Positions 56,511 to 64,000 of a DNA stretch of 64,000 bases are shown in pieces. Below the pieces are notes generated by a model. The model searched no databases, was not told the DNA's origin, and was given only the letters and a program-made list of their open reading frames with translations. Location: contig CM040126.1 in NCBI GenBank assembly GCA_022559845.1, forward strand, positions 222,772,641 through 222,836,640, given 5' to 3'. The DNA comes from Amorphophallus konjac. Taxonomy: Eukaryota > Streptophyta > Magnoliopsida > Alismatales > Araceae. The number at the start of each line of letters is the position of its first letter. The stretch's first letter is position 1. A program made the position numbers and the translations under genes.

Positions 56511-57670
56511 CACCCCCCAACTTACTCATTGCTAGTCCCTTAGCAATGCACACAATGAAAAAATTTAGGACTAACAAGAGTTTAAAGATATTCATGCTTC
56601 ATTTCCAGATCATCTTTCATAGAGTTAACTAAAGATCAGGACTCTGGAGTAATTACCACAGACTAGCCTTATGTCGGAAATTCAGGTACATGATCAAGAA
56701 TCTAATCAAAATTCAGTAGCACTTGTGCATGTGTAGTGCTAAGTCCACAGTGAAGACAATTGCATCCTCCATTTGCTATTCTGAACAAATGCCTTTCAAT
56801 TCTGCACTTCTTACTTAGAGCGTTCAATGCACACTAGCTTTTTGTCTGCCTTATTGATATGTCCCTTTTGGGATCACTATATATATATTTTTTTTCTTTT
56901 CTCTTTCTTTTTCCCTTTTTTTTTCTTACACACATGATGCTGCACTACCCTTCACTGTTTTACGCGAACCTCAACACGTCTTAGGTGAAGTAGGCCCGGT
57001 TCCACAGATCCAAGTTCCCTTTTCCTTTTGACGCGAACCTCAACACGTCTTAGGTGAAGTAGGCCCGGTTACTCAGAATCGGAGCATTTTTCATGGTGCT
57101 TTTTTTTTTTTTCTCATACTTTTCTATGGCAGAAAGCTTCTAACATATTTCTTCTTCAGAAAATGCAGAATATCAGACAGTCTGTCTAAAATAACAGAAG
57201 GCTTGTCCTTCTTGTTTCATTAGCGTGCAACGTGATTTTATTTTTCTTTGAAAGTGCATCTAAACTTTAAAGAGATTCTTTAAATCAGTTTTCCATGGCT
57301 AGAGTAAATAAATTATCCATCATCCGATTCTCTAGTCATTTCCATTCTAGAATCACTTTTCATGCGACATGAATCAAGAAATTCAACTTGGGAAAAAGTG
57401 TTGTTTCACATGACAATTCAAGAAAGTAAGAAAAAAACAATTTTTTTTGAAATTTTTGAAATTTTTGAAAAGTTTTGAAAATTGAACTTTCTCCCCCCCC
57501 AACTTAAATGACATTGTCCTCAATGGCATAATTAGTAGAAAGATCAGAGGACATGTAAAGAGATAATAAAGTTGGGATGGAAGGATACAACCTGATGGCG
57601 GGGTAAAATGACGAGGGCGTCGGTGCAGCTTGGCCTGACAACTGAAAAATAAACATACTAAAACAAGAAA
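56511..57670 (-). other. AthB 3' noncoding region with polypurine tracts
   Basis: Homologous to AthA 17065-18150. The minus-strand tract TAAGTTGGGGGGTG (56511-56524) abuts the LTR, and the second, with CATTGAGGACAATG and TTTAAGTTGGGGGG, is at 57490-57528. A 40-bp piece (GACGCGAACCTCAACACG, then TAGGCCCGGTT) is duplicated at about 56961 and 57027. No gene. Confidence 0.8.
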
Positions 57671-57999
57671 TCAGATCAGAAGCCAGGAATTAACACAAGG
57701 AGTGGGACCCAATGAACATGTATTTCAAAGGAATCGACCAATGATGGCAACGTGAGTTACGGAGCCGGATTTCCCGCAGAAATGTCCCCTCAATGCGTGT
57801 GTTATGCGAAAGGTGGCCACAACGGGACAATAAACATAACGAATCTTTGGACCAACAAGAGAGAGAAAGTCAATAAAGCACGTCTCCGACGTGACCACTC
57901 CACATAGTAGAGTGGGTGCGAGATTAACGGGAGGATGACGTGTCGCTAAGGCTATGGCTAGATGTGATGGTGCGAGATGTAGATCACTTGCTCTCAATC

Positions 58000-58007
58000 T
58001 ATAAATA
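58000..58007 (+). promoter_or_regulatory. TATA box of the PMD gene
   Basis: TATAAATA (in CTATAAATACCCC), 98 bp upstream of the ATG at 58105, on the strand opposite to the AthB transcript. The spacing suits a plant promoter with a 5' UTR of about 70 bases. Confidence 0.75.
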
Positions 58008-58104
58008 CCCCCCCTTCCACTCGACTGGAGAACATCGACGTTGTGAGAGTAGAGTCGAGTGAAAGGTTGCAAAGGGGAGTAGTGAGTGTTGCTCAAGGTT
58101 CAGA

Positions 58105-60579
58105 ATGGAGGGTGAATCGAGCTTCAGAGCTGAAGGGGAGTCGTCTCGCTCCTCGAAGAGGAGTAGATCAGGCAGTAGTGCCAGGAGATTCTCTGAAGTT
58201 GAAGGTCTTGTGAGTGAAAGGACTCTACCACAGCTTGTAAGTGATTCCTTTCATTCCTTTCTTCTTCTCTGTTCTTTCTTGGAAAGCTTCCCATTTCTCA
58301 TTTCTGGCGTATGTGCAGAGTGTGATGAAGTCACACATCTCGTGGGAGCTGGTCGTGGCTGCATATCGAGGGCTCCCGGACTTCCAGAAAGCGAGGTTGG
58401 ACGTGATGGGATTCGGGCCCTTTCTCAGAATTGAGCCACTCAAGATCGACCTTGCCCTGATCCAAGCTCTACGTGAAAGATGGGACCCGGTAAGTAGGGC
58501 ATTCCTGATGCCATGGGGGCATATGGTACCCAGCTTGGAAGATGTGGTCCGAATCACGGGCCTCAAAGTGGATGGGGAAGCAGTGACTGGTGTCACCTAC
58601 GCGGATTACCGTGAAGGTGCCCATAACTTGTTGGGGATGGACTTAGATAGTCGGAAGAACAGGTCAGTAGCCAGGGCATCGATCATGGAAGCTTTAGGGC
58701 TTACTGACATGCGTCCGCGTGATGATGAGTCCATAGAAGAATTTATGGAAAGGGCAGAAAGAAGTGCCCGTGCTATGTATTGTATGGATACCAGCAATTG
58801 GGAGCGGACCAATATGGATCTGAGGAGGTTCCTCCTCTTTCTATTAGGCAAGTTGTTGCTGGGGTCCAAGGGAGACAGTATCCACTGTCATTTCTTAGAA
58901 CTGCTCGTAGACCTGGAAAGAGTAGGACAATACGCCTGGGGAGCTGCTGTGCTGGCACATCTGTTTACAAGTCTGTCGCAAAGGACAGACAAAGAGATGA
59001 CACTAAATGGGTTTACGCCTTTAATCCAGGTAATGAAAATTTTTGCTTTGTTTTTATTTTCTGATTTTTGTTTGTGTTTTCATCAATGATACATGATGGT
59101 GTAGCTGTGGAGCTACTATTACCTTCCAATGGGGAGGGCTCGACACTGTCGACCACTGACGGTCCCTCTAGCGAGACGGTGGCAACCCATCATGAGCACT
59201 GCACCTTTACCCTACCAACTGATGGTATTCAGGCGAGAGTTGCAAGAGTTCCCTGCAACGATGGTAGGATAATTGTTTTCTCAAGTTTTTTTTTTTTTTA
59301 TCATTTATTTCATCTTTTTTTTTAACTAAGAAGATACGTGCAACCCATTAAAGGTGAACTGGAGGCCTTTTATGAACATGGTCGATGTTGACCAGCCTTG
59401 GGTAGTTGGAAGCCGCGCCCGATTCGGACGGGACCTCTGGCTCCATTGCTTAAATGAAATCGAGCCCCTCAGACTGCGATTAGCTATGCGGACCCTAGGG
59501 CTGGCTCAAGAATGGGTAGATATGACCATGTCACCTAGCGTCGGAAGGCAGACGCGTGGACCAGCCACTTGTGTTGATTGGAGAGTGCGCTTCCCCGAAC
59601 AATATGAAGATTGGCAACGGGGAGGCACACTCGTGGAATCTCAAGCACAAGATAGCGATGATTACCTACGCCTCTACAGAGCAATGTATGCAGAAAGGCT
59701 CCAGCCTGGAGGGCTTGTAGAGGTAAGGAAACCATGCTTGTATCTTCTACATTTTGTTGTTTTTAAATTTTTTTGTTCTTTGTTTGTGAACTCAAAAGCC
59801 ATAACTGTAGGATGTTCGTGATACTATAATAACGAACTTACGAGCTCGTCTGGCGGACACGGAGCAAGAGCTGAGTGATACCAGAGCGGCGCTAGGTTCA
59901 TCAGTAAGTATTTCAGTACATATTCTGAGTAGGCTTTGAGATTCGGGCGCTAACCACTTAATGTTACCACATGTGCAGCGTGCTCAGCTTGATGCAGTTT
60001 CTTCGGCGATGGGAGTAGATGGTGTTTCTTCCAGTCTATGGATTCCCACATCCGAGCTGGATCAACTCCACGAGCAACTTGCTCATGCCACACAACGGGC
60101 TGCAGAGGCAGAAGGGATGCTTTCTGTACAGGTGAGGATTTCACCATTTAACATCCCTTATTCAAGTATTGCCTATTGCCTGAGATGAAATGTGTGGCAG
60201 GAGAAAGAAACACAAGAGGCACTTGCAAATGCCACTCAGAAGGAGCTAGAATAACTGAGCTGGAAGAAGAACTACAGCGTCGTCCAGATGAGGATTCTTC
60301 AAGGGACGCTGTGGAGTTGAGAATCACCCTTCAATTAGAAAGAGAAGATAGAGAGAGAGAACGGGCTGAGAGAGAACAGGACAGAGACAGAGAGAAAGCC
60401 AAGAGATCGGCCGAGAAGAGGAAAAGAGGGCCCTGGAGGCCCAACTTTTTGAATTGAGGACTAGTCTCGGCCTAGCCGAGCAATGGCTGAAGGAAGGTGA
60501 AGAACGCTATCGAAGAGCACGAGAGCGTGGCTTTCGTGTCAGTAGCTTCTTTGCTGCCCCCTCAGATCGGCGTCCATAG
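58105..60579 (+). CDS. Plant mobile domain (PMD) protein gene carried antisense in AthB
   Basis: Seven exons inferred: 58105-58236, 58319-59029, 59105-59263, 59354-59722, 59811-59903, 59979-60131, 60201-60579. All introns are GT-AG and phase 0. Exons 1-6 give 539 open codons. Exon 1 is Ser/Arg-rich (SSRSSKRSRSGSSARR). Exons 2-4 hold the PMD core: RWDPVSRAFLMPWGHMVP, SLEDVVRITGLKVDGEAVTG, LWSYYYLPMGRARHC, VNWRPFMNMVDVD, VDWRVRFPEQYEDW. Exons 5-7 form a coiled coil rich in Glu and Arg. Exon 7 needs two one-base shifts (near 60250 and 60425) to reach the TAG at 60577, so the C-terminus may be damaged or differently spliced. PMD proteins include Arabidopsis MAIN and MAIL1, nuclear proteins tied to transposon silencing and genome stability; PMDs are also common in plant transposons. 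The role here is unknown. Confidence 0.85.
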
Positions 60580-60710
60580 TGCGGTAGTAATACCGCTGCT
60601 CTCGGCTTGGGAATACCCTCTAGAGAATCTTGCCCCAGAGAGCGGCAAGATAAGTAATGTGAAGAAAGAAGGTGGATTCCGATGTAATCTCTTTGTTTGC
60701 TTTTGTGTGT

Positions 60711-60716
60711 AATAAA
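60711..60716 (+). terminator. Poly(A) signal of the PMD gene
   Basis: AATAAA 132 bases after the stop codon, preceded by TTTGTGTGT-like T/G-rich sequence, as in plant 3' UTRs. Confidence 0.6.
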
Positions 60717-60868
60717 ATACTTTTTGCTTGGCTCTCCGTTGTTCTTATCTCTCGAAGCCCTCAACACATCTAATTTCCCACAACAATTTATTACCACACA
60801 AAAATCACTTAGGTTGCCTCCTAAGAAGCGCTAACTTTTATGTCGTCAGCCAGACACCATGTAGCTCA

Positions 60869-61264
60869 TTAGCTCATTAACCAACAAGTTGATTTTAAAA
60901 TGAGCCACCAAAGAATTTTATCCTTGCCAAAATTTTCTTTATCATGCCCTACAGAAAACGAATGTGACTGGTGAGCGCAAGGGCAAAGCATGTATCTAGG
61001 TGGAGGCATCACAAACGGACCACCCCAATCAGAGAATAGAGGAGGAACATTGGGAAAAATCATGTCATCAATTATGAAATGTTCTTCCTTAGAGGCTATG
61101 GAATCATCATGTAGAGCAAGAGTAGACCAGTCGGTTGGAAGAACTTCAAAAGAATCACCGTGGTCAAGAATTGGCATAAGCTCTATCCTCTCCTCTAGAT
61201 TGAAAGTATCATGCGGTACATTCAAATCATTCAATTCCTCATTTACCCCAACTTCATTATTCAA
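60869..61264 (-). pseudogene. AthB acidic reading frame downstream of the gag-like region
   Basis: A 131-residue minus-strand frame that overlaps the end of the previous frame by 8 bases. It opens with TTG, not ATG, and reads NNEVGVNEELNDLNVPHDTF, then HFIIDDMIFPNVPPLFSDWG. It is probably a frameshifted continuation of the upstream frame. No family recognised. It ends in the conserved Athila block that borders the captured gene. Confidence 0.45.
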
Positions 61265-62720
61265 GATCCATCTTCACTTCTTCTTCCTTCCCATCTTCAA
61301 AGATAATTTCATCAAAGTCATGTCCCATCTCCACTTCTTCTCCATTCCCATCTTCAAAGAGAAGGTCATCATGGTCGGGGAGAGACTTGTGATGAGGTTC
61401 AATATATTCATCCTCTCCCCCTAACTGAAGATCATCCACCTCTCTTGCATTTCCCTCATGTTGACAAGCAAGCACTGGCTCCTCAAATTCCTTTGTAGGA
61501 GGGGGAATATGATCATTCATCAGTTCATCACCGTCATGAATTTCATTGCCATCAAATTCTTCAATCTCCTCAGATTGTCTAGGTTCCTCATTCAAATCGT
61601 TTTGACAAGATCTCTCCATAATTCCTTCATCTTCTAAATTAAGATTAATCAGAGGGTAATGCTCTTGGGGAATCATAGAGTGATCATAGTCAGTGGGAAG
61701 GACTTGATGAGGATTAGGTTCAGAGGAATCAAAGAATTGCTCTTCCTCCATGGTTTTGACTTCCTCAGTAAGCCTATTGATGTGCTGTTGGAGGGATTGA
61801 CTATGGAGAAGTAACTGAATGAATTGATCATCAGAGGCATTAGGTGTGGGTGGAAGAGATGAATCGTAATGATTTGTCTGTTGGGCTAGGTCATAATGGT
61901 CATCAGAGGTTTTGGCCCAAATACGATTTTCATCATTCCCTTCTTCTCCCCCCGACGACTCAAGATCATCATACTCCTCTTCACAAATGGAGTGGGGTTT
62001 AGGCTCCTCAGGCTGCTCTTCCGTTACTTCCTCCGCATAAGGCGCTTCCATGATTCCCTCAAAATCAACAGTGATATGAGTGGTAGATTGTGGGATCATA
62101 GGTTGAGCATATAGACTTTTATCATTATAACATCCAAGAAGTTGGTCCTCAAGACTTGTGGAGTTGTTAGGCATTGGATCCACTTCCGTTTCTATGATGT
62201 TTTCAGCAATCCTACTCACTTGGGCCTCAAAGTTTTGCAGTTGTTCCTGAAAGGCTTGTTGTTGAGTCTGGAAGAGCCGTGTCAATTTATCAACATCTCC
62301 TCCTTATGTAAATCTGTGTATAGAGGAGATAGATAAGTGGGCTGAGAGTCAGATTGTGATGGATAGTAATTTGAAGGGCACTCAGTCTGAAAATCAGGAG
62401 GGTGTATTGGTTGCCCTCCATAATAGGGTTGATCATAAGAATGGACTTGATTGTAAGGATCATTGGAATATGAATCCCAATCTGAAAAGTGTGGATTTGA
62501 AGGACGTTGAATGGGGTCTTGATAGGTGCCCAAGAGGATGATTGTTGATTTTCCCACTTGATATGAGTTGTGTAGAGAAAGAGGTGGAAAAATCCGATGA
62601 CCATTGATATGGCTCTTGGGTGAAAGATGAATTATGAACCCCATTGTGGAAGAGTGAAGGAGTTTGTTGATAAGGGGTAAATGGAGAGTTGGAATTCACA
62701 TAGCCCGCATAATGAAACAT
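61257..62720 (-). pseudogene. AthB gag-like acidic protein
   Basis: The ATG at 62720 (MFHYAGYVNSN) starts a Gln/Ser/Tyr/Pro-rich region that shifts frame near 62560 and again at about 62285. It then runs open for 342 codons to 61257. The order, a Q/P/Y-rich stretch followed by a coiled coil (RLFQTQQQAFQEQLQNF, EAQVSRIAENI), mirrors the AthA gag tail (QNQSILAQQQLIQSHQ, AKLEGQLGQSA). The capsid half and zinc knuckle are missing. The rest is strongly acidic, with a 13-residue unit repeated (LLFEDGNGEEVEM, IIFEDGKEEEVKM). By position it replaces gag. Whether it is made as protein is uncertain. Confidence 0.6.
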
Positions 62721-63831
62721 CAAAGAATCTATTATTGGGCCTGAACAAAATTAGATGTGGAAATGAAAAAGACCCAAGAAAGAGTGATGATTTTTCAATG
62801 AATTTTTTTTTTGTTTTGATTTTATTATTTTTTTTTATGCAAAGATAAACAAGTTAGCACACAAATGACCCTAATGACCTAGATGTGACCTGGACCTATA
62901 AATAGGGTTTCACAAAATGATTAAAGTGAGACTTAAGTTTACCCTCAATATGACCACCAGCCAGGTAAGGGGTGGGGAAGTGGGAGGTTCCCCCTACTTT
63001 CGTAGGGACCTTATTATGCCAAACCACTAACCCGCTTAAAGCGTTTGCTGTCCGACCGTCTTGCCTTAGGCACCGGTTTTCATATGAGGATAAACCTAAA
63101 TAACACAAGAATCACAGTGTGATCCTAGGGCCAACGTCTACTGAGTTTTATTTTAAGGCCTAGGTAATGCAGAGATGCAAGGAAATTGTGGTTTTCGGGC
63201 TAAGGGAGGGTGATGAAATCCCCACCTTATCTTGTTAGGGGTGTTGCCCTTAAAGTATTTTGAAATGAAATGCACACCACAATTTCAAACAAGGGGTTCT
63301 TTATGCAAAAATGAATGCCAGACTGGGATCAGTAGAACGTACCTTGCCCCTCGCGATCTTCAAAATGCAATGCAGAAATTAAACAAAGACAAATTCTAAG
63401 CTAAATGATGCATGACCTAGAGCATGAAAGTGTAGTTTCTACTCTTGCAATGAGGTCTTTTATTTGGTACAAATGAAGATTTTTTTTTTATTTTTGTTTT
63501 TAGTTAATGAACCTAACTAACCAGCATGAAAATTTTTCTTTTGTTTTGATTTTTTTTTTATTTTTATAGAGTTTTCAAGAAATTTTCAGATTTTTGTAAA
63601 AAAATTTTTTAAGAAAGTGGAAAGATAGAACCTGTTTCTTGATTTCAGCCCTTTAGCAATGCTGCCGGGCTATTCAACGACGTTTCATATCCTTGGAATT
63701 TCAGATTCGATCTTCCTCTTTCTTTGATTTTCAAATTTTTTTTCTTTTCCTGCACAAGTAAAGAAAGCAAAAATCAATATACAAATATACAAAGTAAACA
63801 CAAGAGTATCCAACTATGAAAAGTATCTCCA
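62721..63831 (-). other. AthB leader region
   Basis: Untranslated leader between primer site and the gag-like region. 62955-63080 matches the AthA leader block at 43597-43730 (GGTAAGGGGTGGGG, CTTTCGTAGGGACCTTATT). T-rich runs at 63480-63570 as in AthA. No gene. Confidence 0.75.
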
Positions 63832-63849
63832 TCCCCGGCAACGGCGCCA
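63832..63849 (-). other. Primer binding site, tRNA-Asp type (AthB)
   Basis: On the minus strand TGGCGCCGTTGCCGGGGA, 18 bases of the Athila-type tRNA-Asp site, apparently intact, 6 bases inside the LTR. Confidence 0.92.
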
Positions 63850-63855
63850 AAAATT

Positions 63856-64000
63856 TGATGCTCGCTCGACAGTCGTTGTTAAAATTGCCGTGCCACACAA
63901 ATTTCAAATATTTATAACCGCACTCACTCACTTATGGATTTGAAAACATGAGTATAGTGGTAAGTACGGGTCGATCCCACGGGGAAGGAATTTGGTTATT
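63856..64000 (-). repeat. AthB 5' LTR, inner edge
   Basis: Matches 54708-54852 base for base except one missing T near 63993. The rest of the LTR is beyond the window. Confidence 0.95.

Larger units (their letters stand above)
51851..64000 (+). mobile_element. ChrC: chromovirus-type element, 5' part, interrupted by AthB
   Basis: A 5' LTR, iMet-type primer site and the start of gag run up to 54707, where AthB is inserted. The remainder of ChrC should resume beyond the window. Its insertion in SirB shows ACATT as left flank; the right copy is not visible. The LTR is of the ChrA type. Confidence 0.85.
54708..64000 (-). mobile_element. AthB: young non-autonomous Athila-type element carrying a PMD gene
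   Basis: Read on the minus strand: 5' LTR (from beyond the window to 63856), perfect tRNA-Asp primer site, leader, a gag-like acidic coding region (62720-60869), an antisense multi-exon gene (58105-60579, plus strand), Athila 3' noncoding region, polypurine tract, and 3' LTR (54708-56510). There is no protease, RT or integrase. The 145 bp of both LTRs that can be compared differ by one single-base indel. Left target copy is ATGGT (54703-54707); the right one is outside. Confidence 0.9.

Noticed and set aside
60869..62720. env gene of AthB
   Set aside because: It lies on the 5' side of the element, is acidic, and has no signal peptide or membrane segment.
1..64000. CRISPR array, prokaryotic operons or riboswitches
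   Set aside because: No regularly spaced repeats with unique spacers. Introns, poly(A) signals and plant retrotransposons show nuclear plant DNA.

Overview
This is a stretch of plant (angiosperm) nuclear DNA made almost entirely of LTR retrotransposons inserted into one another. No ordinary host gene, rRNA or tRNA gene was found. The plant assignment rests on the element types seen together: Sirevirus-like Ty1/copia elements with tRNA-iMet primer sites, Athila-type Ty3 elements with tRNA-Asp primer sites, a Tat-type Ty3 element with a second RNase H, chromovirus-type Ty3 elements, and a plant mobile domain (PMD) gene. The species cannot be told from the sequence.

Working labels used below: ChrA, ChrB and ChrC (three relatives of one chromovirus family), Gyp-m (a minus-strand Ty3-type fragment), SirA and SirB (copia elements), SirC (copia solo LTR), AthA and AthB (Athila-type, minus strand), TatA (Tat-type), Solo3 (a 3.3-kb solo LTR).

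Layout. 1-4295: 3' end of ChrA (RNase H, integrase, chromodomain, 3' LTR), inserted in the leader of Gyp-m (4296-6772). 6773-8241: unassigned, decayed AT-rich DNA. 8242-12238: 5' LTR and gag of SirA. 12239-14804 and 50152-51850: SirB, which sits in SirA gag. 14805-50151: AthA, inserted in SirB gag with a perfect 5-bp target duplication (GTCAT). 23517-43042: TatA, inserted in AthA gag (duplication TTTGG). 33541-42051: ChrB, inserted in TatA. 36161-38348: SirC, inserted in the ChrB reading frame (duplication GTCCC). 46505-49828: Solo3 in the right LTR of AthA. 51851-54707: ChrC in SirB. 54708-64000: AthB in ChrC gag, running off the window. The chain SirA > SirB > AthA > TatA > ChrB > SirC is six insertions deep. 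At the SirB, AthA and ChrB sites the interrupted reading frame resumes in phase when the insert plus one target copy is set aside.

Most coding regions are dead: gag, protease, RT, RNase H and integrase are recognisable but carry stops and frameshifts. The exception, and the main result, is AthB. It is the youngest element: the visible 145 bp of its two LTRs differ by one base. It has no protease, RT or integrase. On the strand opposite to its own transcription it carries a multi-exon PMD gene (58105-60579) with a TATA box, six GT-AG introns all in phase 0, exons 1-6 open throughout, and a poly(A) signal. TatA independently carries an older, decayed antisense gene of another family (31095-33344), also with a candidate TATA box and an intron. 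ChrB is a second non-autonomous design: chromovirus pol is missing and replaced by one long proline-rich reading frame fused to a gag domain.
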